From positions 1 to 43,220 of the forward strand of contig MPUH01000614.1 in assembly GCA_001970955.1 (NCBI GenBank): a DNA stretch of 43,220 nt, in the 5' to 3' direction. Positions 19,895-29,224 of the stretch are shown here, piece by piece. This stretch comes from Stentor coeruleus. Its lineage: Eukaryota > Ciliophora > Heterotrichea > Heterotrichida > Stentoridae. Every line of letters starts with the position of its first letter. Positions within the stretch are counted from its first letter, which is position 1. Made by a program: the position numbers and the translations under genes. A model generated the notes under the pieces. That model was not told the origin of the DNA. It did not search any database and saw only the letters and a list, made by a program, of their open reading frames with translations.

Positions 19895-20569
19895 ATGGAC
19901 TATCAAAAATTAGACTCAGGCTCATCTGATTTCGACTTCCAACAAATTTCTAAAGACCTGCAAAAATACAGCAAAATAATCAGAGAATACGAGCATTCCT
20001 CAGGACATAAACGTAGAGAAAAATCAGAAGAAATCACCAAACTCCATGAATACCTAAAAGCAATCTTTGAAAAACCAAGGTCAAACAAAGACACAAAAGC
20101 TAAACTCTCATCATTAGAAAAGCAATTTAAACAATTAAACGAAAACTTCGGTAAAATGAGAACAAATGATGAAGTTGAATTAAAAGCTAGTTTCGATACA
20201 GAAGAAAACTTAGAATCTATTGGTGTACAAGAACGTACATCTTTAGCTTATAGAGACTCCGCACAATTAAGAAATGAAGAATTAACTGAAAGAAAAGCTC
20301 AAATCGAAGCTTTGAATAAAGATTTTGTTGAAGTTAATGAGATGTTTAAAGATGCAGCGAAAATGATACATGAAGATGGGAAACATTTGGATGTTGCTGA
20401 AAAGCATGTGATAGTGGCGGTGGCTGAAACAGGAAAAGGTGTTCAAGAGCTTCATAAAGCTGATGGGTATCAGAAAAGTGCTAGAAAAAAAATGATGTGT
20501 ATTTTCCTTATAGCTGCAGTTGTTGTTGGGGTTTTACTTGCTATAGTGTTAGGAGTTGTCGTATTTTAG
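19895..20569 (+). CDS. Syntaxin-type SNARE with Asp at the zero layer
   Basis: A 224-residue tail-anchored SNARE. Residues 1-90 are helical (reduced Habc region), about 131-190 the SNARE motif, then a Tyr-Gln-Lys-Ser-Ala-Arg-Lys-Lys linker typical of syntaxins, and a hydrophobic anchor at 201-224. Qa-SNAREs drive fusion at a target membrane. Aligned by eye with syntaxin 1 (Phe-x-Asp-x-Ala...Gly...Asp), the ionic-layer Gln is replaced by Asp161. Linker and anchor favour a syntaxin over Qb/Qc types, although Asp at this layer is known in the Qc SNARE Use1. The target membrane cannot be told. Confidence 0.85.
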   Translation: MDYQKLDSGSSDFDFQQISKDLQKYSKIIREYEHSSGHKRREKSEEITKLHEYLKAIFEKPRSNKDTKAKLSSLEKQFKQLNENFGKMRTNDEVELKASFDTEENLESIGVQERTSLAYRDSAQLRNEELTERKAQIEALNKDFVEVNEMFKDAAKMIHEDGKHLDVAEKHVIVAVAETGKGVQELHKADGYQKSARKKMMCIFLIAAVVVGVLLAIVLGVVVF

Positions 20570-20694
20570 ATAAATTATTGAATATAGGAGAGTTTGTAGT
20601 AGTTTAGGACTTATTTTTATAATCTCTATATAAATAATATATTATATGAACTTTGGAAAGGCTTTAATTAGAAGAATTAATATGATGATGCAGT

Positions 20695-21180
20695 TTATTC
20701 ATTAGAAAAACTTGTTTCTAGGGTTTTTAAACGTTTTTCAGCCCTTAGTCTTCGCTATATGATGATTACGTATCTTTCTTCTCTAAGGACTTCTTTGAGT
20801 TCTTCAGCTGTTTTCCCTTCAAAATCACTGAAATAACTATTTGAACTTATTGCAGTGAAGCCTCGAGAATGTACTGGGGTTGATGATTGATTGTTATTTC
20901 TTCTGATTTGCGGCAAGGGGCTTATTGGGGGGTTGAAATGCTTAGAGTATTTCCCTCGGAGTTCTGCATTAAGATGTGCGTAAACTTTAATCGGCTGCTT
21001 AACAACTTTTTTCTTCGGGGATAACGACCTAGGCTTTTCTTGCAATCTTGTTGGAGATTCAGAGTAATTAAATGCATACTTCGGCCTATATTATCCTTAC
21101 TGAACCATTGCAGCTCTAACAACTTCTTTTTGTATTCTCTGCTGCCAAGCTAAATGCTCATCATAGAATGTTAGAGACAT
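20695..21180 (-). CDS. Small basic protein with two 15-nt introns
   Basis: Three exons (21180-21101, 21085-20770, 20754-20695) encode 151 residues. Intron 1 (21086-21100) would shift frame-reading into early stops, and intron 2 (20755-20769) ends in an in-frame TAG if retained. The N-terminus has Tyr-Asp-Glu-His-Leu-Ala-Trp-Gln-Gln; the middle is Pro/Ser/Lys-rich (Ser-Pro-Lys-Lys-Lys); the C-terminus is helical (Glu/Leu/Arg), probably coiled coil. No family recognised. Converges with the syntaxin gene 125 nt away. Confidence 0.78.
20755..20769 (-). other. 15-nt intron
   Basis: GTAATCATCATATAG on the minus strand, phase 0, A at position 10. Retention gives Val-Ile-Ile-Ile and TAG; splicing adds 20 codons to a TAA at 20695-20697. 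Confidence 0.82.
21086..21100 (-). other. 15-nt intron
   Basis: GTAAGGATAATATAG on the minus strand, phase 2, in-frame TAA if retained, A at position 10. It supplies the ATG-bearing first exon, without which the gene lacks a start. Confidence 0.87.
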
Positions 21181-21695
21181 AAATTTTTTTATTATTATTT
21201 TAGGCTAATTGTATATGAAAATGTGGTAATAGTTTTCATTCACTTTTTAAACGTTAAATTATACTAGAATATTTCACAGTAAAGTTTAAAATTGTTATTT
21301 TCAAGGTATAGAAGAATGAATAGTTTTTAAGATAAAAGATATTTAAAATAAACTTTAGGGTGTATTGGAGAACTCAGATTGTTAGTAAATTTATTATGAT
21401 TATTTAGGATATTATAGATTTTTTCTAATAAAACAAGTGTTGTATTAGCAAAAATAGCATTGATTATAATATAAAATAACTATTTGTAGTGGTGTAAGGA
21501 GAAAAGGGTTAAGCTTGTATAGAAAATAATAGTATGAAAAAGATAATGCTTTTTATAGTATATTTATAAGTAAAAAATGCTAGTTTTGTGTTATTGATTT
21601 ATAATAGAAACTAATGCTTTTTTGTTGTAATTTATATATAAAGCAAGATTATCAAAAGGTTTTGTTATAAGCTGGATGATATTGATGATTAAGTT
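21181..21695. other. Divergent intergenic region
   Basis: AT-rich spacer with poly-T near 21184. No frame or motif recognised. Confidence 0.5.
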
Positions 21696-22043
21696 ATGAA
21701 TATGCGAAATTCAAATTTGAGTTTACGTTATAATATGAAAGAATCACAAAAGAGATTTTTAAATCAGTTTTCAAGTTCGATATTCCGTACTGGCATGGAC
21801 GCTANTTTACGTTATAATATGAAAGAATCACAAAAGAGATTTTTAAATCAGTTTTCAAGTTCGATATTCCGTACTGGCATGGACGCTAATATCAACAATA
21901 CTAATGAGCAAATAAGAAACGCAAGCATTTATACCCATAAGATTACTCCAAAAATCGGTGAAGAGAATTCTGAAAAGATTTGGATAAAAAAGCATCTGAA
22001 ATTAAAACAGCAATTAACAGATCTGCATCAAGTGGAAGAATAA
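21696..22043 (+). CDS. Small protein, artificially lengthened by an assembly duplication
   Basis: As given, the frame has 115 residues, but 21722-21804 is repeated exactly at 21806-21888 around the N at 21805. Removing one copy plus the N takes out 84 nt (28 codons) and keeps the frame, leaving about 87 residues. The collapsed protein is Arg/Asn/Gln/Lys-rich with a helical C-terminus (Lys-Leu-Lys-Gln-Gln-Leu). No domain recognised. ATG at 21696, with a second ATG two codons later. Confidence 0.6.
   Translation: MNMRNSNLSLRYNMKESQKRFLNQFSSSIFRTGMDAXLRYNMKESQKRFLNQFSSSIFRTGMDANINNTNEQIRNASIYTHKITPKIGEENSEKIWIKKHLKLKQQLTDLHQVEE
21722..21888. repeat. Exact 83-nt duplication around a single N (assembly join)
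   Basis: 21722-21804 equals 21806-21888, with N at 21805. It inserts 28 false codons into the small gene here. Confidence 0.93.
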
Positions 22044-22116
22044 ATTATGTATCTAATTACAAAAAGCCCTTTAAAATAACTACGTTAAATATACTTAAAC
22101 AATAATTTACTAATAA

Positions 22117-22658
22117 AGCAATTATACAAATACTACAATAAATCTTCAGCTAAATTTTAATAGTTTTCCCAAACCTGAAGATGCTAAAATTGAAACCATA
22201 AAAATCCAAGGCCTTCATCCATATGATAATGAATTAGTACTTAAATCAATGGCAAAGCATTGTCATATAGTTGATGTGAATACAGAATTTGATAATGTTA
22301 AAGGGATTTGTGCAGGACGAGGGAATATATCAATTAGAAGTTTCCCTAATGAAAATAATAAAAAACGTCTTGCTTTGATATTAAAAAACTCAGGTTATGA
22401 GGTTAGTGATCCTGTAAAATCAGTTAAACATAAGATAATTTTTCGCAGTTGTATATGTCAGTAAAAAGCCATTTTCAAGAAGAAAATATTGGTGAAAGAA
22501 AAGTTTCTAAGGAAAATGCTCAAACAGGGAATACACCAAAATATATGCAAACAACGACAAGTTTTGTTAAAAAAAGGATTTTTTTTAAGATTTTTAAAAA
22601 GTATTTTATAGTTAAAATGATTTTGGGACTTGATATATTTTTATTTTATGATGAGTAA
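22117..22658 (+). pseudogene. Frame-broken gene, conserved-looking domain
   Basis: A frame is open from about 22117 to TAA 22462-22464. It is clearly coding-like from about 22156 (Lys-Ile-Gln-Gly-Leu-His-Pro-Tyr-Asp, later Gly-Arg-Gly-Asn-Ile-Ser-Ile-Arg), but its first ATG is at 22249, inside the apparent domain. A second frame, displaced by two, continues from about 22449 to TAA 22656-22658 with a Lys-rich then hydrophobic tail. No 15- or 16-nt intron joins them. Either a decayed gene or one with sequence errors and a missed first exon. Domain not recognised. Confidence 0.45.
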
Positions 22659-22754
22659 TATTAATACAAGATTAATTTATCGGATTACATTAACACTATC
22701 AAAGATTATTATAAATATATTTTCATATCTATTTTTATCCTTCGAAATATTTAA

Positions 22755-23375
22755 TTAAGATGGATAATTTTTCCTATAATCCTCAAAAGAGTCTTTTTCA
22801 AAATTCTCATATTTAGCCGGAGTTACTGAACGAGATATTTTATTCCTATCATAAACTTCATTAAACTTCTGCTGGAAATCTAAATGTTTTCTATATTCTT
22901 TAACTCTAAAAATATTTTGTTTACGTTCTTTAATTTCTATATCTCTTAAAGTAATCATTTGATGAAGTCTAGCTTTTATTTCTCTTTGTTTATTTAGAAT
23001 TTCATCGATTTTTTTCCTTTCTTTATCTTTAAGTTGATTTTCTAATTCTTTATAATGATTTTTGTATATATCAACACAAGATTTTGATTCATATGCAGAT
23101 TGTGAGATAATATCTTTATAAATAGGAGAATATGCGAGTTTTTGACTTGGTCTTTGTAGGTTTTCTTTAATGAAAGTGAGTTGATGTTCTTTTTCATTTA
23201 GGATATACTTGAGATTTTGTATATGATCAAGATTAGAGCTCGTATCTCGTGGAACTATTTGCAAATCAGGAGAAAATCTAGCTTTTGAATAAGAAGGAGA
23301 ATTGTATAAACCTGCCCCAGATTCAAGATTCTTGTTTATATTGAATTGCTTACGACCTGTTATTATGCTGACCAT
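22755..23375 (-). CDS. Coiled-coil protein
   Basis: A 206-residue protein from the first ATG. Residues 1-45 are Ser/Asn/Tyr-rich. About 50-75 and 105-185 are Lys/Glu/Leu/Ile/Arg-rich with few helix breakers, consistent with coiled coil. C-terminus disordered. No motif identifies a role. It starts 45 nt downstream of the stop of the larger coiled-coil gene on the same strand; the close spacing is common here and need not mean co-expression. Confidence 0.68.
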   Translation of the reverse strand: MVSIITGRKQFNINKNLESGAGLYNSPSYSKARFSPDLQIVPRDTSSNLDHIQNLKYILNEKEHQLTFIKENLQRPSQKLAYSPIYKDIISQSAYESKSCVDIYKNHYKELENQLKDKERKKIDEILNKQREIKARLHQMITLRDIEIKERKQNIFRVKEYRKHLDFQQKFNEVYDRNKISRSVTPAKYENFEKDSFEDYRKNYPS

Positions 23376-23420
23376 TTAATAGAAAAATATACCTTAAAAC
23401 TAATCATTTACAATTTTTAT

Positions 23421-25424
23421 CTATAAAGATCCTAATCTGTATTTCTTATAATGAGTACCAATAGATCTCGAAGAATTGGCAACAAGTGAAGGTAATTCCC
23501 TTTCTGTATCATCCCCACTAGTATTTACACTATTTTTCACAGCTTCCGTTAAAATTTTCTCAAAAGCTTCATGTTTCCAAGGCAAACTAGCAGCAGTCTG
23601 ATCCCAGCAAGCTTTCAAAATCCTCCCTTTCAGTCCAATTAGTTCAGGTCGTTCAAATCTTTTATTCCTATAAAACAAAGGTGTTGGTTTATACATAAGT
23701 GAAGTTCGAAAACCACTTAAAATACTATTAGAATTTCCACAAGACGCACATTTTTTCTGAAAAGCAAAATTTGCTGATGGAATTGTCGACTTGTATACTT
23801 TAGGCACAGGAATACTTCTTGGTGTTGAAACCGCAACTTCATTTTGCAACTCTTTTTCAAAATTATAAGCCATATTATGCCGATCTTCCTCATCCTGAGC
23901 TTCTAATGCTTGTTCGATTTGTGCATTTTCTACAAGGCATACAACCATTTGGCTTAGGTTGTTCATAGAATGAATCGAAAATTTTAATTCAGTTTTGATT
24001 ATTTCATAAACTCTTGTAAGTTCTCCGTGGCTTTCATTTTGTATTTTTAGTTTCTTTTCATATTCATTTTTCATTTCTTGTAATTCTAGCATCATTTGTT
24101 TTTCTATTATCGAGCATTGAAGTTTAAGATTTTCAATAGTAATATTTGTATCTTGTATACTTTTATGTATTTCTTGTTTAAATTTAACGAATTCTGTTTC
24201 AAATCGATCTGATACAATTTTATGAACAATATCATCAACTTCTTCTTTTGCTATTCCTTGTGGACTTCTTGCAGAATCTTCAAAGTTTTGTGAACTTGCA
24301 AAATCTCCAAACCTTATCGAATGAAAAGTTGGCTTGGTTTTTATTGTCTGTGGCTCATTTCCCATTAAAACAACTTTTCTTTCTTCAACATGTTTCATAT
24401 CATTTAAAATCCTTATGACCATATCATCAAGATCCCCATTTTCCATCTTTTCTAAAGCACAAATATTCAGTTCTTTAAGTTTTGTATCTTCAAACTCAGC
24501 AATTTTTTTCTTTGTTTTTAAATCGCTACAAAAATGCAAATAGTCAGAAATCATTGTTGCAGTTTGTAATGGGATGAATTTATCTAAAAAAGTATCCCGT
24601 TTTAGGATTTCATCTTTTTGTCTTTGTAAATCAAAATTCAAATCGTCAAATTTTTTTATAATTATTTCATTTGCTTGATAAAAAGCGCTTGAATCAAGTT
24701 TATACCCTCTAACTTCTCTTATCATAGTTAAAGAATCAACGATATCTTTTCTGATGTTATCAATTTCCTTTTTATAATTAAGCATTTCTAAACAGTTATT
24801 TTGAGCTTTATAAAATGCTTCTAAAGCTTTTTCTTCTGCTTTTGTTGCTTTGTTTATATAAGCNAAACAGTTATTTTGAGCTTTATAAAATGCTTCTAAA
24901 GCTTTTTCTTCTGCTTTTGTTGCTTTGTTTATATAAGCTTTGTTCATTTCTTGGAAGCTTTTGTTTAGTTTTTCCATTTCAGTAAAGATTGAAGTTTTAT
25001 GATCATCGAATAAAGTTTTTAATTGTAAAATTTGACTATCAGCATGGTCACGCTTTTCTGAAAGGATTTTAACTGTTTCTTCTTGGGTTTCTAGTTTAAA
25101 TTCAAGATTTTTAAAATGTTCTTCTGTGGTAGAAAAATCTTGGGTGAATTTGACAATATTTTTATTTAGTGAGCCTTCGATATCTGCACAGCGAGTTAAG
25201 GTTTTCATTATCATAGTTTCTGCGTTTTTATCACCAAAAACAGCAGATTCTAGTTCTTTTAAACGTTTTTCAAGATTTCTGCAGTGAATTTTCAAATTGT
25301 TGTGCTGTTCTCTATCATCTTTAGCTTTAGACACAACTGGTTCTAGTTGAATATAAAGGATTTCTCTCATCCGAGTTTCTAAGTCGAACCATTCAAGTTC
25401 CCGAGTGCTGCTATCATTTGCCAT
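23421..25424 (-). CDS. Long coiled-coil protein, lengthened by an assembly duplication
   Basis: As given, 667 residues; removing the 75-nt artefact (74-nt repeat plus N at 24864) leaves 642. Residues 1-60 contain two Trp and a helical start. About 45-330 and 415-510 are Glu/Lys/Leu-rich coiled coil. The C-terminal ~130 residues are basic, with a single Cys-x-x-Cys-Gly-Asn near 560 and a Ser-rich tail. The pattern suggests a structural or cytoskeletal protein. I could not assign a family. Confidence 0.72.
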   Translation of the reverse strand: MANDSSTRELEWFDLETRMREILYIQLEPVVSKAKDDREQHNNLKIHCRNLEKRLKELESAVFGDKNAETMIMKTLTRCADIEGSLNKNIVKFTQDFSTTEEHFKNLEFKLETQEETVKILSEKRDHADSQILQLKTLFDDHKTSIFTEMEKLNKSFQEMNKAYINKATKAEEKALEAFYKAQNNCXAYINKATKAEEKALEAFYKAQNNCLEMLNYKKEIDNIRKDIVDSLTMIREVRGYKLDSSAFYQANEIIIKKFDDLNFDLQRQKDEILKRDTFLDKFIPLQTATMISDYLHFCSDLKTKKKIAEFEDTKLKELNICALEKMENGDLDDMVIRILNDMKHVEERKVVLMGNEPQTIKTKPTFHSIRFGDFASSQNFEDSARSPQGIAKEEVDDIVHKIVSDRFETEFVKFKQEIHKSIQDTNITIENLKLQCSIIEKQMMLELQEMKNEYEKKLKIQNESHGELTRVYEIIKTELKFSIHSMNNLSQMVVCLVENAQIEQALEAQDEEDRHNMAYNFEKELQNEVAVSTPRSIPVPKVYKSTIPSANFAFQKKCASCGNSNSILSGFRTSLMYKPTPLFYRNKRFERPELIGLKGRILKACWDQTAASLPWKHEAFEKILTEAVKNSVNTSGDDTERELPSLVANSSRSIGTHYKKYRLGSL
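24790..24938. repeat. Exact 74-nt duplication around a single N (assembly join)
   Basis: 24790-24863 equals 24865-24938, with N at 24864. It repeats 25 codons in the coiled-coil gene without breaking the frame. Confidence 0.93.
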
Positions 25425-25552
25425 AATAATATGTTAATAAGCTTTAATGTTATTTATAAATTATTATTATAGTTGTAAAAATAACACAGAATTTTCACTA
25501 TATTTTCTAAATGTATTTTACATTACATATTTAGATACTTATAATAAAATAT

Positions 25553-26239
25553 ATGGAAAACAATTCTGGATTAAAAACTGCTCGGACGAAACCTCAAAGT
25601 ATTATATTCCTTATAGGTAACCTGCCAAATCTTCAGCAATCATTAGCCCAGGTTCAATCTAGTTTCGCTCATTCTTTTTCTCAATCAAATATCAATGATG
25701 CTTTGCTTATGTTTAGTTTATCTAAATCTCAGATGTCTCCAGAGCATAAATTCGCTTTTCTTACACCTGAATCTATAAATGTTAACTTAACTTCTGATAT
25801 TGATTTAATAAGAAGTAATATTAAAGAAATATTTTCATCAAGAGAAATTGAAATGAGTATATTGGATTTTCTTGAAAAAATACAAACTGAATTAGATATT
25901 CATCCTGATAAAGAATATCATAATGTTGTTCAAATTATTGTTATACATGGAGAATTACAGCTTGAAGGACCTATTTTTCACCAACTTTTAACACATAAAG
26001 ATGTTCATTTTGATATCGTTTATATTCCGGAAAGTGAGGAAAATAATGAGTCTGTATTTTCTGAAACTCAGAGGAATTTGAATGAAGAACAGAAAACTAA
26101 ATCGTATTATTTCAAGTTAAAAACACCTAATGACTTGTCGAAGGCTGTTAGTTTACTTACGGCTCACCCACAACAAAGACTTCAACAGAATGATATTGAT
26201 TCTTTTATGCAAAGGGCCTTAAGCAAGAGAAGAAAATAG
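25553..26239 (+). CDS. BABAM1: BABAM1/MERIT40-like protein
   Basis: A 228-residue protein. By-eye alignment with animal MERIT40 runs over most of its length: the first strand (Ile-Ile-Phe-Leu-Ile), the Ser/Pro-x-His-Lys-Phe-Ala strand, an Asn-Leu-Thr-Ser-Asp segment, Val-Gln-Ile-Ile-Val, Phe-Asp-Ile-Val-Tyr-Ile-Pro, and a C-terminal Leu-Leu-Ala/Thr-His-Pro-x-Gln-Arg. MERIT40 is the VWA-like scaffold of the K63-specific BRISC and BRCA1-A deubiquitinase complexes. The canonical VWA metal motif is absent, as in MERIT40. The partner BRCC36 is not in the window. Shorter than animal homologues (about 330) because the disordered N-terminus is missing. Confidence 0.72.
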   Translation: MENNSGLKTARTKPQSIIFLIGNLPNLQQSLAQVQSSFAHSFSQSNINDALLMFSLSKSQMSPEHKFAFLTPESINVNLTSDIDLIRSNIKEIFSSREIEMSILDFLEKIQTELDIHPDKEYHNVVQIIVIHGELQLEGPIFHQLLTHKDVHFDIVYIPESEENNESVFSETQRNLNEEQKTKSYYFKLKTPNDLSKAVSLLTAHPQQRLQQNDIDSFMQRALSKRRK

Positions 26240-26778
26240 TTTTTTTATAAAATTTAAGTTTTTAGGTAGAGAAATTTAAGGCTTGTTGACTTAGAATTGA
26301 ATTTTTTATAGATTTTTTGTTTTTATATAGAAAGGAATAGGTAAAAAATTATGTTTGAGAATTTTTATTTGTAAAAATGAGAATTATGTAAGAAATTATT
26401 TCCCTTATGATGATAAGAAGATGTTAATATAGAGTAAAATACAATTTTAGATACTGTATATAGATGGTATATACCTTTAAGATAGAAATTTATATTTGTA
26501 TAAAAGTAGTGTGGAAAAGGTTATGTATTATTATTAAAACAAAAAATTAAAGAGTTTGCTTTATATCTTATAATATAAAAATAATAATAATATCCAAATT
26601 ACCCCATAAAATAATCTTTTCAACTATCTTTTACTATACTATTCCAAAAATTCTATCTAAAAAAAATAGAAATTAGCTACTATAATAAAATTCCAACTAA
26701 AATCAACAATAAAACCAAATACCTAACCTTTACCAATATCTAACACTAGCATTTTTTTTAGTTTAATTATGTGAGTTT
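26240..26778. other. Convergent intergenic region
   Basis: G-leaning to about 26520, then C-leaning to 26760: the expected 3' flanks of two converging genes. No gene seen. Confidence 0.55.
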
Positions 26779-27405
26779 TTACTGGTTCTGTTCTTTCGCC
26801 ATCAGTTCAAGCTTGGCAAAAAGTTCACAATTCCCTTTAGCTCCCAGAATATTATACGAATCCTGTGAAGTCTCAAGAAAACTATTCCCTGGAGGTTTAG
26901 GTCCTAAATCTTCAAAGCTTGGATTTTCCAAATTGTCATAAATAATGCAAGGAGCTTCTGCAGCTTCTGAGTTTAAAGTTTCTTGAATCTCAACAATCCT
27001 ATCATGATGTCCAAGTTCATCATAAATATCAGCAAAGATTTGATTCTCATAAATCTTTGGAGCATATCGTATTTGTCTTCCATCAAGTTCTGTAAGTTTA
27101 TACTCGGATTTGATAGTTTTTTTTGTACTTTTTTTCTTTTTGATAACATGTGAAGGGACTTTTGGCTTAGCTAAACTTCTTGGAGGACTATTTCTTGTTG
27201 ATATTGATTGTTGGGGACTATGATGTCTAGTGTAAGATTTAGGTGCATGTGTAATTTTTTTGGCTTTTACTTGAGTTGGACTTGTTGGGCTGTTTCTGCC
27301 TGACTGAAATCGGACTTCTTTTTTCTTTGTGTTTTCATCCTTTTGTTTATCTGTATGTATAAAAAAGCAAGGAATACTTAATTTTTTAGTTTGAGCCTTT
27401 TTCAT
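26779..27405 (-). CDS. Basic Ser/Pro/Lys-rich protein
   Basis: A 208-residue protein. Residues 1-105 are strongly basic and disordered (Ser-Pro-Thr, Ser-Pro-Pro-Arg, Lys-rich tracts). About 106-200 is more balanced, with Asp/Glu/Asn and short hydrophobic patches. Ser-Pro sites could be kinase targets. No family recognised. Upstream DNA is C-rich on its sense strand, in keeping with real genes here. Confidence 0.62.
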   Translation of the reverse strand: MKKAQTKKLSIPCFFIHTDKQKDENTKKKEVRFQSGRNSPTSPTQVKAKKITHAPKSYTRHHSPQQSISTRNSPPRSLAKPKVPSHVIKKKKSTKKTIKSEYKLTELDGRQIRYAPKIYENQIFADIYDELGHHDRIVEIQETLNSEAAEAPCIIYDNLENPSFEDLGPKPPGNSFLETSQDSYNILGAKGNCELFAKLELMAKEQNQ

Positions 27406-28006
27406 TATTTAAATATATATTGAGCGTTTTTATGTTAATGCTATTTTATATAAATACATATATAATTTTTTTAAATTTTGAAGGAAGAAATGAAAGGATG
27501 ATTAGATTGATGAGTTAGGATCATTTTTTGGGTTTTAAAAATAATGTAAGGCTGTAAAAAATTTGATTTAGAAGCTGATATTTTAAATAGAAAATTTTGG
27601 AAATGGAAATTTAGAGTGAAAAAATTGAAGGATAATTATTAGGTTTAAAATATATTTATTGTTAATGGTATTATCGGAATTATAATTAGATTTTTTCTCA
27701 AATAAAATAACAAAATTTAAAGTTGAAGATACTATAAAAAATATTTACAATTACAATAAGCATTCTTAAATCCCAAAAATCATTACCAATAATATTTACA
27801 CCCAAAACCCTAAATTGCCACTTATTACAATCATACTTCCATTAAAATCAAAGTCCAAACTCAAATCCAACACAATCTCCAAATATAAAAAATTCAACAT
27901 TTTCATATTTAAATCCTTTTTCACACTCATCAAGCATAATCTTATCATAAAAATAATAAACTCACATCAAATAAAATAACCCTAACACCTAATGATTTTA
28001 TCTAAA
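27406..28006. other. Tandem intergenic region with skew switch
   Basis: Plus strand G-rich to about 27660, then C-rich to 28000, which fits the 5' flank of one minus-strand gene and the 3' flank of the next. No gene seen. Confidence 0.55.
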
Positions 28007-28372
28007 CTATAAACTATAATCGCATCCTAAAGTTTCATGTTCACAATACTTTAAGTACAAAAAGCCATCCTCATCTTTACACTCTTCATACAATTCAAGT
28101 ATTAACTTATCGCCTGTAACAAGTTGTTTTTCATTAACAAATACATAAAGTGCTTGTTTACTATCCAGTTTCAATTTTGTCCTTAAACACGATATAAACT
28201 GGAAAAACGAATAAGTCCTCGGGCAGAGCAATTTCGCTTTAGGAATATCCTCAAGTTTTGAAGTTTTAAATTTCTCCAACACCATCGGTATCTTATCAGG
28301 CCAAAACCTTCCAATTTTCCCAGCTTCCTCTTTTCTCTCATCTAAGGTATGATCTATCTTAAATTTCCACAT
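28007..28372 (-). CDS. ATG8: ATG8/GABARAP-family autophagy protein
   Basis: A 121-residue ubiquitin-like protein aligned end to end with GABARAP: N-terminal helices (Trp2-Lys-Phe, Arg-Lys-Glu-Glu), Pro-Asp-Lys-Ile-Pro-Met at 25-30, Gln-Phe, Lys-Leu, Phe-Val-Asn, and Lys-Asp-Glu-Asp-Gly-Phe-Leu-Tyr at 99-106. The scissile Gly is at residue 116, followed by a five-residue tail (Cys-Asp-Tyr-Ser-Leu) that ATG4 should remove before lipidation to phosphatidylethanolamine. It acts on autophagosome membranes. Divergent from the ankyrin gene 90 nt away. Confidence 0.93.
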   Translation of the reverse strand: MWKFKIDHTLDERKEEAGKIGRFWPDKIPMVLEKFKTSKLEDIPKAKLLCPRTYSFFQFISCLRTKLKLDSKQALYVFVNEKQLVTGDKLILELYEECKDEDGFLYLKYCEHETLGCDYSL

Positions 28373-28462
28373 TTTTTTTATAACCCAACATTAGGAAATA
28401 TTTTTTCATATCAGATTTGCCATAAAATATCTTTTATATAAGAAATATTTAGATATAATTTT

Positions 28463-29023
28463 ATGGAAGAAGAGATTAAAGATAGGTTTGAAGCTGAACA
28501 GATTTTAAAGAAACATGGAGTAATGGTTGGGGGGAAACCAGCTGGAGAACTTTTGATGCAGAGCGCAAGACTGAATTTGATGAAAATTTTTAACTTTTTT
28601 GCTAAAACTGTCCCGCTTGACTATAAAAATAAGTTCAATGATAGTATATTGCATTATGCTGCTAAAGGTGGGAATGCAGAAATGGTACAGTTTCTTATAA
28701 GTAATCAAATTATACAGACTCCGAATCTATTTGGTGAATTACCTATATTTTATGCTGCAGAAGAAGGACATGTAAATATTATTGAATTGTTGTTTGACCC
28801 AGTGATTATTACGGTTAGAGATAAGTTTGGGGATACAATTTTACATTTTGCTGCGAGAGAAGGGCATGATGATGCTTGTAAATTTATTATAAGAAAAAGA
28901 AAGGATTTGGTTAATGCAGCTAATGAAAATGGACAGACACCATTAAACTATGCGATGGAAAATGGGTATCTTAGCGTTGCTGAGATTCTTCAAAAAGCTG
29001 GAGGTAAAATGGCAACTCAGTAG
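28463..29023 (+). CDS. Ankyrin-repeat protein
   Basis: A 186-residue protein. After a helical N-terminus (1-45), three or four ankyrin repeats run from about 55 to 180, with typical Asp-Ser-Ile-Leu-His-Tyr-Ala-Ala, Gly-His-Val-Asn-Ile-Ile-Glu-Leu-Leu and Gly-Gln-Thr-Pro-Leu-Asn motifs. A protein-binding module with no catalytic domain. Partners unknown. Two other ankyrin genes lie within 8 kb, but they differ in architecture. Confidence 0.88.
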   Translation: MEEEIKDRFEAEQILKKHGVMVGGKPAGELLMQSARLNLMKIFNFFAKTVPLDYKNKFNDSILHYAAKGGNAEMVQFLISNQIIQTPNLFGELPIFYAAEEGHVNIIELLFDPVIITVRDKFGDTILHFAAREGHDDACKFIIRKRKDLVNAANENGQTPLNYAMENGYLSVAEILQKAGGKMATQ

Positions 29024-29224
29024 TATTTTAAGTTAGATTATTTATGAGAAAGTATTTTTTTGTTGGATTGTAATCTTATTTCTATACAATTTCCAAAAAA
29101 AATACAATTCTAACAACTTTCTGTATCTTTTATTGCCCCTCTAATACTTTCCAATGATTATTATTCTCATCTAATTAGCATACATAACTCTACTGCATGT
29201 ATTTAAATATAGTTCATATTTTAA

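Noticed and set aside
22447..22464. 14-nt GT-AG removal that would restore the broken frame
   Set aside because: It does not match the GTA...A..TAG pattern of the eight supported introns and ends in CAG. Kept only as one option in the findings.
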